Below, piece after piece: positions 10,701 through 21,106 of a stretch of DNA of 64,000 nt. Within the stretch, counting starts at the first letter, position 1, and each line of letters begins with the position of its first letter. A program made the translations under genes and the position numbers. The DNA is from Alternaria dauci (lineage: Eukaryota; Ascomycota; Dothideomycetes; Pleosporales; Pleosporaceae). The stretch lies in contig NC_091279.1 of NCBI RefSeq assembly GCF_042100115.1, forward strand, positions 186,001 to 250,000, in the 5' to 3' direction. The notes beneath the pieces were generated by a model that did no database searches, had not been told where the DNA came from, and was given only the letters and a program-made list of their open reading frames with translations.

Positions 10701-11423
10701 TGGGTATCAGCAGGCGCGGCGAGGGAGAGGAGATGGTATACACACACTACAGCTTGTGCGCCAACCCCCACCGCGCGACTCGGGGGTGCGGGGCGGCGTC
10801 CATTTCCACGACCACTGGAACTGGACCGACGAGTGGCCGGCCGTGGAGTAGTCGCCGACGAGCTCGACCTGGGGGTTCTTGTGCAGGTTGGGGTTGGCGT
10901 GGAACTCGCGCGTGACGAGGTTGTCGAGGTCCTTTGAGCTCGAGGCAAAGAGGAACGTCAGGCCGTTGATGTTGGTGTCGACGAGGCCGGTGGGGGCGAC
11001 GTGCGAGGCGGCGCTGGTGCTGTAGCTCGTGGGGACGGCGAGGTGCTGGCGCAGGATGAAGGTGAAGTTGAACGTCAGGTCGTCGTCGTTGGGCAGCCGC
11101 AGGAGGAAGGCCGGGGGCCCGTCGGCGTGGGGCGGTGCTTCGGGGTCCTGGATGTACTCGATGACGCTGTCGTCGCCAAACTCGCGGCGGGGCGAGTAGC
11201 GCGTGGCCGGAAAGGCATTGGGCGCGATGTTGAGAAGGGTGCGATTGCGGGCGCTGGTGATGTTGAGCGCGGCGACCGAGACTGCGAGGGGGGGTTGGGC
11301 TGGTTAGTCGAGGCAATGGCGCAGGGGACGAGGGACGGGCGCAGAGTCTCTGGGCTTACATCGAGTCTGGTCGCGCAGATAGAGGTCGCCTGCATCCGTG
11401 GCCCTGCTGTGAACTGCACCCAT
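7724..11423 (-). CDS. BAR-PH-ArfGAP protein (Csx2-type Arf GTPase activator)
   Basis: Six exons, complement(7724..9110, 9160..10570, 10626..10692, 10746..11281, 11360..11423), with every junction in phase, give 1154 residues. The N-terminus (MGAVHSR, then DLYLRDQTRF and RTLLNIAPNAFPATRYS) and a block with ELVGDYSTAGHS are followed by a BAR-like coiled-coil region (about 320-600; FDKIAKEILGYEKSN, KDYYQYLGRYLGQR). Next comes a PH domain (about 690-790; KFWIVLDQGRLSEYTNWKQ) and an ArfGAP zinc finger (CADC-x17-CIEC near 856-880, then SGIHRSLGTHITKVRSL). Such proteins stimulate GTP hydrolysis on Arf at membranes and sense curvature through the BAR part. Ankyrin-like sequence follows the finger. 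The 3' end is uncertain: a GTAAGC donor overlaps the last codons, and splicing to 7672 would swap the last four residues for a different tail. Note that the list of intervals is five because exon C is 67 nt; counts sum to 3465 nt. Confidence 0.88.
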
Positions 11424-11762
11424 GCCCGCTAGCAACACGCCGTCGAGGGCGAGGGCGAGGGCGGCGACGACGAGGAGAGGGGCCGGCGGGTCGTGTGCAG
11501 CGAGGGCGGGTTCTGCATGGATGACGGGTATAGCATACGATATGGCGAGGGGGGGATATGGGGTGGATATGGGGTAGATATGTTTGGCGTGGGATACAGA
11601 CGTTACAGAAGCGTGCTGGAGTGGCAGAGGGCATGGACAAGGTCCCGTCCCTGCATTGCGCCCCGCTTCGCTAGTGTGCTCTCTCTTTCCGGCTGCAGTA
11701 CCGTCGCCATTTATTTGCAAACCCGTCACAAGAGGGCGCTCATTGTAATCGGTCGGTCCAAC

Positions 11763-12791
11763 ATGCCTCTGCGCATCCCCACGCTGCACCATGCCCTGCG
11801 CCAGCCCCTCGTCAGCCCCCGCGCTGCCCAGCGCCGCTTTGCCCGCGTCCAGGACGTCCGCTTTCTCGTCACACACGACTCGCAGGAGCGCATCCTCGCA
11901 AAGTACAAGGACAAGCTCGAGCACAAGGCGCGCGAAAAGGGCCTCCGCGGCCTCGACGAGCTCAAGGAGCAGTACAAGGACAAGATCGAGGAGCTGCGGA
12001 AGCAGGCCATTGTGCCCGGCGCAACGGGGCCCTTGACGCCGCCGCCGTCGCCAGACACGACCAGCACAGCAGCAGCACAACCGCAACAACAACAGCAGCA
12101 CCAACAGCAGCACCAACAGCCAAAGAGCCCCTGGCCGTCGCCCCCTCCACCGCCCGCTGCCTCGGGCTCCCCCTCGGCACCGCCGCCCGGCGTCAAGACG
12201 CTCAATTCCTTCCTCGACCTCGACAAGGTCAAGACGCTCCCCGACAAAGAAGTCCAGGCCCTCTGGCGCCTGCGGCACGCTGCCAACCCACAGAGCGTCC
12301 ACTTCGCCGTGCCAGCCACGACCTTTGCCCACCTCCTCCGCAGCGCGAAGCAACACCCCTCCTTCGTGCTGCCCGTGCCCCGCGAGATGCCCGCCGACGC
12401 CTCGCCAGCGGCCCCGGACCAGCCCCAGACGCACCAGGCCGCCGAGCTGCACTATCTGCAGTTCGCCCACCCGCACGTCGACACGACGACGCTCATGTTC
12501 ACCACGCTGGCAGAGTTCAAGCTGCGGGGCGAATTCGCCAGTCCGCACACGACAATCACCTTCCACCAGGAGCTCGCCCAGAGCCACAACCTGGTCCTCG
12601 GCCAGGGCTCGGTCGTTGAGAACAGAGGCGTCAGCGTCGACGACGCCAGGTGGCTCGTCATGTGCATGCAAAAGTTCTACGTGCAGACGGAAGAGGGCAA
12701 GGGACGCAGCCAGCTGCTCAACATGTTCACCCGCGGAGACAGCGCATTCCAGGTAGAGCGGCTGATAGACGAGGCCGAGAAGATTCTGTAA
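11763..12791 (+). CDS. ATP11: Mitochondrial F1-ATPase assembly factor Atp11
   Basis: One exon of 342 residues. Atp11 is a matrix chaperone that binds the free beta subunit of F1 and hands it to the alpha subunit during ATP synthase assembly. The N-terminus (MPLRIPTLHHALRQPL, rich in Arg and Leu without acids) looks like a mitochondrial presequence. A charged helix (LAKYKDKLEHKAREKG) is followed by a Pro/Gln-rich low-complexity insert (about 85-140, including repeated CAA/CAG codons). The conserved domain then has SFLDLDKVKTL, LWRLRHA, HYLQFAHPHVDTTTLMFTTLAEFK and FYVQTEEGKGRSQLL. The ATG at 11763 is chosen because upstream in-frame codons do not resemble protein. The gene ends 21 nt from the stop of the convergent PEX10 gene. 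Confidence 0.93.
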   Translation: MPLRIPTLHHALRQPLVSPRAAQRRFARVQDVRFLVTHDSQERILAKYKDKLEHKAREKGLRGLDELKEQYKDKIEELRKQAIVPGATGPLTPPPSPDTTSTAAAQPQQQQQHQQQHQQPKSPWPSPPPPPAASGSPSAPPPGVKTLNSFLDLDKVKTLPDKEVQALWRLRHAANPQSVHFAVPATTFAHLLRSAKQHPSFVLPVPREMPADASPAAPDQPQTHQAAELHYLQFAHPHVDTTTLMFTTLAEFKLRGEFASPHTTITFHQELAQSHNLVLGQGSVVENRGVSVDDARWLVMCMQKFYVQTEEGKGRSQLLNMFTRGDSAFQVERLIDEAEKIL

Positions 12792-12812
12792 TTCTACATG
12801 CATGCCGCCCAT

Positions 12813-13955
12813 CTACCCTCTGAGCGGGAGCACATGCTGCACTAGACACGTCTGCCTGCACAGCGGGCACTCTGGCTTCTCCCGCGCCCAGTCCCCGATA
12901 CACGTCCAGCAAAAGACATGTCCGCACGTCGTCACACTCGGATCCTTCATCTCTTCCAGACAAAGCGTGCATTTGCGATTGCCGCCACCAATCCATCCCA
13001 TTGTCTCCTCCTTGTCCAGCTCATATCTTGCCTTGTCCAGCGCAGGTGTGTGTGTCCATTTTTGCACGTCAGAGGCCGCGGCCGTGGGCAGGGCAGATGC
13101 AGCGTCAAACAGCAGCGCGTTGTTGGCGCTGTAAGCGTTGGGGTCCAGCGACACTTCTGCGCCGCCGCCTACAATGGCCGACGTGCCTTGCGGGTGCCCG
13201 CCGCCCACCGCGGCCGTCGACGACGTGACTGTATTGTGTAAATGTAGATATGCCTGAACCGCCATTTGCAAGACTAGCAGCACACCGAGGACTTCGTAGC
13301 CAGCGCGGTTGTCGCCCTCGGGCACCTGTCGCGTGAAGATGTACCTCAGCCCCCATATGCGCTTCGAGAGGTGGTAGTAGCTGCCCGAGAAGTAGAAAGT
13401 CGCCAGAGAGAGGGCGTAGACGGGCGACGGCGACGTGATGGTGTCGAGGTTCTCGAGCAGGTAGTTTTGCAGGCGCATGCCCAGCGGCCGTCGTATCCGT
13501 GCCTTGCTCCCCGTGTCCTGTGCCTCTTGCTGTGCTCGCGCTTGCTGTCGCGTGTACCATCGCAGGTTCGCCTCAAGTTTGGCGCGTATCCTTCGCCGAA
13601 AGGCTGGCAGTGCCCGTCCAAGCAGATAGGGCCCCAATATGCAGCTCACAATGTATCCAGCTCGGCGGCCCAGCGCCGGCAGCCGTCCGCTTTCGCTCTC
13701 CACCTGCACAATGTCTGTGTATTCCTCGCCCAGTGTGCGGTTCCCTATCAGCGTCGTCAGACCGAGATAGAGCACCTCGCCGAGAACCCGCGTCTCGGAT
13801 GCGTACGTGTGCGCCATGCGCGCGCCATAGAGCTTGCGCACCAGTGTCGATAGCTGGTCCAGGAGCACGCCGGAGAAGTAGGCGTCTTTTTGGTGGGACC
13901 GGATGATGTCGGGAGACGCGGCGAACGGGTAGGCGTAGCGGGTTGGAGAGGCCAT
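12813..13955 (-). CDS. PEX10: Peroxisome biogenesis RING protein Pex10
   Basis: One exon of 380 residues. Pex10 is an integral peroxisomal membrane RING-type ubiquitin ligase that works with Pex2 and Pex12 to ubiquitinate the import receptor Pex5. The start at 13955 (MASPTRYAYPFAASPDIIRSHQKD) matches the conserved N-terminus; an in-frame upstream extension of 23 residues looks like leader sequence. Membrane-embedded segments include LGRRAGYIVSCILGPYLLG and YALSLATFYFSGSYYHL. The C-terminal C3HC4 RING is complete at about 329-368 (CTLC, CGHVFCWTCIGDW, CPLC). A Gly/Ala-rich, poorly conserved linker precedes the RING. The gene converges on ATP11 with a 21-nt gap, so the two 3' UTRs must overlap. 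Confidence 0.94.
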   Translation of the reverse strand: MASPTRYAYPFAASPDIIRSHQKDAYFSGVLLDQLSTLVRKLYGARMAHTYASETRVLGEVLYLGLTTLIGNRTLGEEYTDIVQVESESGRLPALGRRAGYIVSCILGPYLLGRALPAFRRRIRAKLEANLRWYTRQQARAQQEAQDTGSKARIRRPLGMRLQNYLLENLDTITSPSPVYALSLATFYFSGSYYHLSKRIWGLRYIFTRQVPEGDNRAGYEVLGVLLVLQMAVQAYLHLHNTVTSSTAAVGGGHPQGTSAIVGGGAEVSLDPNAYSANNALLFDAASALPTAAASDVQKWTHTPALDKARYELDKEETMGWIGGGNRKCTLCLEEMKDPSVTTCGHVFCWTCIGDWAREKPECPLCRQTCLVQHVLPLRG

Positions 13956-14169
13956 GGTCGTGTCTAGGCGTCGTTGTGGTAGCAATGTCCAAGAGGCCGT
14001 GTCTGTCTTCATGTCGCACTTCACTACCGGTGCGGTGTTGGTCGTTTAGGAATGCCTCGGCTCCGCCGCCCATAGCAACACGCGCCACCCCTGCTCATTG
14101 CCCAACGAAGCCTACAATCTTCTGATACACATTTGCATCCCACTCAACCTGACTGCGCGAACGTTTCCT
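13956..14169. other. PEX10 upstream region
   Basis: This short region holds the PEX10 promoter and possibly the first exon or intron of the orphan plus-strand coding stretch that begins near 14196. No start could be fixed. Confidence 0.35.
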
Positions 14170-14195
14170 TTTTCCCTTTACAACTCTTCCAACCG

Positions 14196-14456
14196 CCAGT
14201 GCCTTTGAAGACGACAAGGAGATAGCCACTCAGCTCTCACAGCAGCCCTCCAAAGAGGGATTTGACGAGCTCATATTGGAGGACATCATCCAAGACGACG
14301 AGGAGACTTCCACTCAGTTCTCGCAGGACTGGCCCGATACAGGCCAGGCGGTAGTTCCATACACCGATATACCTGGTAAAAGAAAGCGGGACGTGGCTTC
14401 TGGGTTAGATCGCACACCCAAGCGTGCACGTACGACGCGTCAGGCAGCCAGGTAAA
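14196..14456 (+). CDS. Orphan coding exon with acidic repeats and a basic tail (5' end not resolved)
   Basis: After a pyrimidine-rich stretch and an acceptor-like CCGCCAG ending at about 14195, the plus strand reads AFEDDKEIATQLSQQPS, then a second similar acidic block (EDIIQDDEETSTQFSQD), and a basic tail (GKRKRDVASGLDRTPKRAR) that looks like a bipartite nuclear signal, ending at TAA 14454-14456. The composition is coding-like, but no initiator ATG joins in phase convincingly. A GTAAAC donor overlaps the stop, so a further 3' exon is possible. The two EIATQLSQ/EETSTQFSQ blocks look like an internal duplication. I do not recognise the protein; it could also be the remnant of a larger gene. 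Confidence 0.35.
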
Positions 14457-15044
14457 CCTCTGCTCCTGTTATTCTATCGCGTTAGCTGAGGCCAGACAAT
14501 CTTGGAGTAGACATAACAGACGCAGGCGTCCTCTGCAACCACCAAGTTCTCGACCGCAGTCACTTTTATTCTCATTGTAATTTATTTTTTCGACGTAAGA
14601 TGCGTACACCGAGGTGCAGCACAAATTTTCATAATCACTCACGAGGAACACACTATGCCGTTCGCATTTCCGTACACAGTTCAGAAGGCGCATGCTGCCG
14701 GGTGAGTGTCTGCTTCAATGCGATTACGGTGGAATAAATCACCGCCGCACAACTACGTCGCCACAGTAATGAAGGTCTAAAAGCTGAGAACATCAGGCGG
14801 GGCAAAGCGGTGGTGGCAGGAAGCAGTTTGTAGAGTGATTTGGAAATCAACCTTGTCGATGTTGACGAATATGTGCGTGCGAGAGATGTGGAGCATTTGT
14901 GCTGGTACGTCTTCAAGACGGGGTAGACTTCGTGTCGTCGTCCATGGTAGTCATGAAAACTGGACAGATCGTATGCTCTCACCCTACCGTGATCTTTTTC
15001 CGGCGGAAATGGAAAGATGGTCCCAATCGCCACTCACACTCACA
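14457..15044. other. Intergenic, no gene seen
   Basis: This is the 3' flank of the chromodomain gene (minus) and of the orphan exon (plus). Only short open frames with no recognisable features are present. Confidence 0.4.
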
Positions 15045-16373
15045 CTACCTCGATTTTGCTATTTTCTTCTTGCCTGCAACTCGCTCATTGTATTCAGCGA
15101 CCAAGTCCGGCGCACCCTCAAGATCTTCTTCAGGAAGCCAATCGTGACTGTCTTCGTATCCATCCCATTTGACCAGGTAGTACGTCTTCCCATCCTCTCG
15201 GAAGTGCTCTACGATAGCTTCGACCACGTACTCTTCTGCGCCCTCTGCATCTTCTTCGTCGTTCTTGTCATGCTCAGCAGAATGCCGGTTTGATGGCGCT
15301 TTGTGCATATCTATGTTGTCGTTGTTTACGTCTTCATTGAATTCGCGATGCGGCGGCTGTGCAGGTATAGTGTCATCTGAATCGGATGCTGCAGTCGACG
15401 ACTGATCAAAGAGAACCGGTTTTTGCAGAAACATGTCGTCTGGGGCGCTGGACAAAGGCTTTGCATCCCGGCTGGCCAGCGCCAGGCCCGCGTCATTCTC
15501 CGAATCTGAAAGCCCTGTATGTTCCTGCAGAGGAAGACAAGTTGAAAGTCTCCTTGGTATCGATGATACGGGCAGGGCGCTGTTGGCGACAAAGGCTGAA
15601 CGCGCCGCACCGGGCGATGTCTGCATGGGTTGTCCGACATAGTCGGTCGGGCAATGAGTCGTGACAGGCTCCCTGTCCACCAACTCTTCGCGCATCTCGT
15701 CCTCAAGCTGCCGAGAATTCAACATCGAGCCTCCCAATCTTGCCCTACCTCTCCCACGACCTCTTCTCGGCCTACCTCTGGTTCGTGTGGGCAATCCGAC
15801 GGGAAGACCTAACCCACTGAGCATACGACTTCCTCTATTGGTGTGTGGTGCTTTCGCATTCTTAAGCAGTTGCCGACGTGCTAGATCCTCGGCCTCTGTG
15901 CGTATTGAAATTGCCTCTGCCTCTGCTTCGAGTCTGAATTGCTTTGTTTCAAAGTGCTCTAGTTCGGCTGGTGACACGTATTGCATTATACGTCCAAGTT
16001 CCACCTCCTCAACCTCTGTGCGATCCAGGCTGTCATTTCCATCTCTAGCTTGACTAGTATATGTTATCTCTACAGTGTATTGCTCTCGCGTGATAGCGTC
16101 CTCTGTTTGTCGGCGATGGAGTATTCGTGTTCGCGCATTCGGTATAGGGCAGTCGCTGGGTAGCCGCTCGGTAACAATGGCAGGCTCTTTGCGAACGCGC
16201 CATAGCTGCTCATAGACGTCAGCGCCCGGCGTGTACGATTCCCATTTCCACTACGATACAATTTAGTAGCTTTTTCTTGCGACTTGGCGGTATCGTACTA
16301 GCTGTGTCTTGCCTCTACCCTGTCCTCTGCCGCGTCGCAAGCCGCGACCACCTCTCGCTTCTCTACCCGACAT
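15045..16373 (-). CDS. Chromodomain protein with Arg/Gly-rich N-terminus
   Basis: Two exons, complement(15045..16250, 16299..16373), give 426 residues. The start (MSGREARGGRGLRRGRGQGR) is Arg/Gly-rich. The 48-nt intron (GTACGA donor, branch-like CTAAAT, TAG acceptor) joins to WKWESYTPGADVYEQLW. The middle contains a charged helix (FETKQFRLEAEAEA), an AT-hook-like RTRGRPRRGRGRGR block and a long disordered acidic stretch. The C-terminal 60 residues form a chromodomain (EYVVEAIVEHFREDGKTYYL, then VKWDGYEDSHDWLPEEDL), with the aromatic cage residues Tyr, Trp and Trp in place. Chromodomains bind methylated histone lysines, so a nuclear chromatin role is inferred. The layout (C-terminal chromodomain, no chromoshadow seen) differs from HP1. 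The 5' splice is my best-phase choice. Confidence 0.75.
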
Positions 16374-17340
16374 GCCCCCTTATTCAAGGTGCGCAGAGCA
16401 GCAGGTACAGACGAGCAGGCACTGTGCAGATGCAAGGATTTTCATGTATGCACGTGTTCGTCATGACGCCAGTTGCGCAATGAGCTTTGGGCGTGTGTTG
16501 CAGTGCCCAGTTGTTCTAAGGTTTCCTTTCTGTCCAACCGGGCTTATGTCAGCCAATGCAACTTGTATGATCCACCACTCCAGTATCACTTACATCTCTA
16601 CTACACGCACCACGTAATGAATCTAGAGACGATTCGGGAGGGACAGAACATGGTTGTGTGGATGCTCCCATGCAGTCTACGTCGTCCCACAAACGCTCTC
16701 CGACCTTGGAGCGGCCGCACTTCGTACTTGGATTCCAACGGCGGACAGTTCTGACGCTCTTGCACTACTTGCACTACCACTGGCTCGTAAGGGACATTCT
16801 GGGCGACCATGAGAGGCGGCAAGGGCTAGGAGTAGCGCCCGATCTGTCGCGTACCAGCTCCACCGAAGCTCTGCCGAGGTTAGGGTAAGCGGCTGCAGGG
16901 TAAAGGAGCCAGAGAAATACAAACTGTTGTCAAGACATTCGCAAACGTTCCGATAGTATTTAGGTACGTTCGGAATTTGTTCCTGCCCTTGCCAATAGGC
17001 AGGAACAAAGAGAGACAGCACATGAAAAGAACACTACTCCTGCTAACAGCTTGTCAGATGCTAAGGCGACAGCTTGGGGCCCTCCACGACTTCAGTCACC
17101 CTTTCGTTTGTCGTGCTAGTGGATCATCTGGCGCAGGTACCAGTGATTAAGCATGCCTTGGTGATGACTAAGAATTGTTCATGTGCAAGATGTAGACACT
17201 AGTAGATCCGAAGCGAGTTCATTGGGTGTGAATGCTCAATGAGTTCATCAGTCAGCAATCCTCAGCAGTACCGGTGCCAGGGCCTCAGGAGATATTAGAT
17301 TCAATTGAAGCGCCGTCTTCAAATTGTCACGGCACTTGAA
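16374..17340. other. Divergent promoter region
   Basis: This lies between the starts of the chromodomain gene (minus) and the SNG1-family gene (plus). Several short open frames exist on both strands but none has coding-like composition or splice support. I see no repeats. Confidence 0.45.
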
Positions 17341-19068
17341 ATGTCTCACCCAATGCTTGGTTGCCAGATCGCCCCGCAATATCACCACAGATATGACTCC
17401 AGCTCGTCCAGCTCGTTAGACACGGAAGGACAAGTGCTCGCAACAACCGACTCCGCTCGTGCACAGCAGCAGCAGACCAACCTTTTCGAGCCCGAAACGA
17501 ACCATGTTATCGACTCTACCTCAACCAGGCCGACAGTACTACAGCGTGACCGCACGAAGAGTAGCCGCCGGATCGAACTCGAACAGCAGCCTGCTGGGTT
17601 CTTCCACTCGTCCATGGCTGGCGTCAGGCTACATGTAATCAAGCTCTGGTTCCGCACCAACTTAATCCTCGCCATCGCTATCATGGCCTTCTTATGCCTC
17701 TTTTGGGGTGCTTTGTTCCGTCAGAGGGAGAATGTTGCAAACCTGAGCATCTGGGTTGTTGACTTTGACGGCCAGCCGCCTTATACAGGAGTCGCACCGT
17801 TCGTGGGTCCATTCGTTACTCGGGCCATCCAAGAAATCGTTGACGAAGGTGGCGTGGTGCCTGGTTACACTTTCGCTCCGCCTGGGGATTTTGACAATGA
17901 CCCATTCAAGGTACGAGAGAGTGTTTACAACTTCCACGCCTGGGCAGCTGTCGTCATCAATTCCAATGCGACAGCGATGCTTGAGGCTGCAGTGAGACAG
18001 GGTAACGCGACTTATGATCCGCTGGGCGCTTGCCAGATCATTTACAACTCTGCGCGTGATCAGACTACGTCCTCGACTTACATCGTACCCAGTATGACCA
18101 CGCTCCAGAAGCGCGTCGTGACTGACTTTGGGCGCGCGTGGATCGCACACCTCCTCAGGAATAACATGTCGGCCATCGACATGCACATCGACATTGCGCC
18201 CCAAGCTCTCACCCCAGGCATCGAATTTGCAGTCTATGATTTGCGTCCCTTTGGACCGCCTATCGCGACGCCCGCGGTCAGTATCGGTCTGATCTACTTG
18301 AGTTAGTGGAATTCTCGTACAAACGACATGTGAAACATACACTGACTTTGCTGGCGAAATCTAGTCATCATCTCCTTTTTCAGCTTCACGTTCTTTTTAC
18401 CCATCCATCTCAAGTACCTTTCGCCTAGAGGTCATCCGCCGCTGCATTTCTACCAGCTCATTGTGTGGCGCTACGTTGCAACAGTTGCGTCTTACTTTCT
18501 ACTCTCTCTCGTCTATTCCTTCGTCAGCCTCGCCTTTCTCATGCCTATGGACCGGCCCGAAGCAGCCCACGACCAGCCTGCCAATAACCCCAACGCGTAC
18601 GGCAGCGCCACCTTTGTGGTATACTGGATGGGCAATTGGATTGGCATGATCGCGTTTGGTCTGGCCAGTGAAAACATGGCTATGCTTCTGGGAACTCCCT
18701 GGACGGCTTTGTGGTTGATCTTTTGGGTGATCAGCAATGTAGCAACCGGATTCTACGCCCTCGAATTAGCCCCAAGCTTTTACCGCTGGGGTTATGGATG
18801 GCCTATGCATAACGTCGTCGAGCTCACACGATCTATCTTGTTCGATCTGCATCCGCGCATCGGCCTAAACTTTGGCATTTTGTTCGCCTGGGTCACGGCA
18901 GGCACTGTGTTGTTTCCACTTTGCTGCTATTATATGAGATGGAATACAGCGCGGGTCAAGAGGAACGCAGCCAAGGTTGAGCAGGATTGGCATGCGAAAA
19001 TGACAAAGGAGAGGGAACAGCCTGGTTTACTAGCAAGGGTCACGACTCTAGGAGGCAAGACGAGCTAA
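17341..19068 (+). CDS. SNG1-family (DUF3533) membrane protein
   Basis: Two exons, join(17341..18301, 18365..19068), give 554 residues; the intron has a GTTAGT donor and joins IYL to IIISFFSFTF in frame. A Ser/Gln-rich N-terminal tail is followed by one membrane span (about 106-126, NLILAIAIMAFLCLFWGALF). Then comes a large extracytoplasmic domain (SIWVVDFDG, NATAMLEAAVRQGNATYDP, VTDFGRAWIAHLL), and a C-terminal block of five spans ending in a basic cytoplasmic tail. This is the topology of the fungal DUF3533/SNG1 family, whose yeast member confers nitrosoguanidine resistance and is linked to lipid asymmetry at the plasma membrane. The role here is inferred from that family. The nearest upstream in-frame codon is TTG, so the ATG at 17341 is used. 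Confidence 0.85.
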
Positions 19069-19182
19069 TCGTTCAAGCACGATTTCGACATCAACACGCA
19101 AGCAGGTCATTGGGTGGCAAAAGATAGAAGAGGGACATATGAGGAAGAGAATCCAGAGAGAAGTTGACTGATTGTACTACGA

Positions 19183-20625
19183 TCAAACTTTTGCCTTCCA
19201 GTTCCAGCCCACCAGAGATACCCTTGTAGCCAGTAGTAGACAACCTCCAACAATGAATGACATACCCGCCCAGGCGTTCGCGTATGTGTAGCTGCCATTG
19301 TGACTTTGAATGAGCGCACCAGCAAGCGGCGGCCCTGTGAAACTTGATACGCTCACAATGGTAAACGCCATTCCCATCCTCACCCCCGATTTCTTCAGGT
19401 CTTTCTCACGGCTCATACTTCCAATCACCGCCGGCCAAAGTGCTTGTATGACGGCGCTTCCACTTCCGTATATGACAGCAAACACGTACAAGGTAGCCAT
19501 GGACTTGATCCCAATCCACGCAAACATCATAACACCGCAGATGAAAGCGAAGGGTACAAGGACGTTGAGGCCCCCAATTTTATCAGCATAGTAGGTAGGT
19601 AACAGGCGAAAGATGAACCCCATGCAGACCTGCACCAGCAGCAAGTTGATACTTTGCTGGTAAGTGGCGCCAAGGACATTTCGCGCATAACTCCCAATGT
19701 AGAAGAAAGCGAAATATAAGCCCCAGAAACTGAAAAAGGCGCCAGCGCAGTAAAGTACGTAGGGTAGTTCCCTGAAGCTTGCCCAGTCCACCAGCGGGCC
19801 AGTCTTCCTAGGTGGGAGCCGTGTACGATACAAAGCAATAGTGATGGCGTTCATGAGCAGCATGATGAAACCGATGATCCGTATGGTCCACGGGAAGCCT
19901 AAGCTAGGCAGACATTGTTGCACGATGACTGGAAAGATGACACCGCCAGTGCAGGATCCTAGCGCAGTAAAGCCCAGCGCAAAGGCACGACGCTTGACAA
20001 AGTAGGTGGATACCAGGGCCATGGAAGGGCAAAACTGCAGCCCGTTTGCAATGCCCAGACACACGCCCTGCGACAGAAAGACGTGCCACACACTTTTGCT
20101 CTCGGCCAGTGTAAAGATGCCAATTAGCTGGAAGCATGCGCCAGAGATGTAGACGGGGCGAAAGAGTCCAGCATCGGTAGCACGGCCAGTGAAAGTACCA
20201 AGGAAGAACAGCAGGAAGACCTGGAGGGAACCAATCCATGATATTGTCGAGGGCGAGATTCCGAGGGTATTTTCGTAGTATGTTTGGTAGACGCCGAATG
20301 ATGTGAAGAAGCCAAAGGTGGTAAAAATGGTCAAGTGTGTGCAAAGGACCTGGATCCAAGCTGTGAGGCCGCCGTCGGGAGCTGGACCGGGATCAAGTGA
20401 TGCTGCAGAGCGGCGTGAGAACATCCGTGTAAGAGCCTGTTGTTGTGACTTGACATGCGGGTTGTACACTGCTTGGCCTCCGGCTTCAACGTCCAACGTG
20501 GCTTCTTGTATCTCTACGTCGCGCGCGCTCGGCCATGTCTGCAGGTTGCGCTCAACATCAGTGTTTCTGGTGGCATGGTCCTCGCGTTCCACATTCTTTT
20601 CTGCGTCGACGATTTCATCCGTCAT
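19183..20625 (-). CDS. MFS transporter, monocarboxylate-porter (MCT/MCH) type
   Basis: One exon of 480 residues. After an 80-residue hydrophilic tail, the family hallmark DGGLTAW (84-90) opens the first of 12 predicted membrane spans (AWIQVLCTHLTIFTTFGFF, SFGVYQTYY and onward). The gene thus belongs to the MCT-like branch of the major facilitator superfamily, whose fungal members include riboflavin, estersterol and monocarboxylate carriers; the substrate cannot be read from sequence. The central loop carries RTRLPPRKTGPLVDW, and the C-terminus ends shortly after the last span (SLVGWNWKAKV). It converges on the SNG1-family gene with 114 nt between stops. Nothing unusual in codon use is visible. 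Confidence 0.88.
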   Translation of the reverse strand: MTDEIVDAEKNVEREDHATRNTDVERNLQTWPSARDVEIQEATLDVEAGGQAVYNPHVKSQQQALTRMFSRRSAASLDPGPAPDGGLTAWIQVLCTHLTIFTTFGFFTSFGVYQTYYENTLGISPSTISWIGSLQVFLLFFLGTFTGRATDAGLFRPVYISGACFQLIGIFTLAESKSVWHVFLSQGVCLGIANGLQFCPSMALVSTYFVKRRAFALGFTALGSCTGGVIFPVIVQQCLPSLGFPWTIRIIGFIMLLMNAITIALYRTRLPPRKTGPLVDWASFRELPYVLYCAGAFFSFWGLYFAFFYIGSYARNVLGATYQQSINLLLVQVCMGFIFRLLPTYYADKIGGLNVLVPFAFICGVMMFAWIGIKSMATLYVFAVIYGSGSAVIQALWPAVIGSMSREKDLKKSGVRMGMAFTIVSVSSFTGPPLAGALIQSHNGSYTYANAWAGMSFIVGGCLLLATRVSLVGWNWKAKV

Positions 20626-21106
20626 TGTGATTTGCTATTCGTGGTTACAAGCAAGTAGAAATAACGAGACAAGTTCGAGGCGGCATAGCGCATCGCAATG
20701 GGCAGAGACTTGTGGCATGCAAAAGTGCATGGTTGTTGTTCTTGAGTACGTCACGGAAATAAGGAAATAGCGCATCGTTACCTCATGCAGCGAATTGCGA
20801 GACTGCCGCTAAGCTAATTCAGGTATAAATACGAAGTGGCAGATTTTATTTTCCAACAATGGGAAGCCGTAGCGACCGTACCACGCGTGTTTTGCTTTTG
20901 CTGGCGGTATTCCAATCATCTTTGTGACCGCTCGCTGAGAAGTGCGCTGTTTGAAGTGCAGCACATCACAAGAGGAAATGTGACTCAACCCTGAGTGCGG
21001 GAAGGAATGGTTTGTCAACATTTGGGTCATCACCATACAGAAGAGCTGTCGTACGACGTTTTGGAGAGCTATTACTGGCTTTTCCTTACCATTCCATCTG
21101 CTCTGC
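20626..21106. other. Intergenic, promoter of the MFS gene
   Basis: This is the upstream region of the MFS gene. Only short open frames are present, and I see no repeats or RNA genes. Confidence 0.4.

Noticed and set aside
11304..12812. 502-codon open frame on minus
   Set aside because: Antisense shadow of ATP11 in GC-rich DNA with Leu/Gly/Val-biased composition and no domain.
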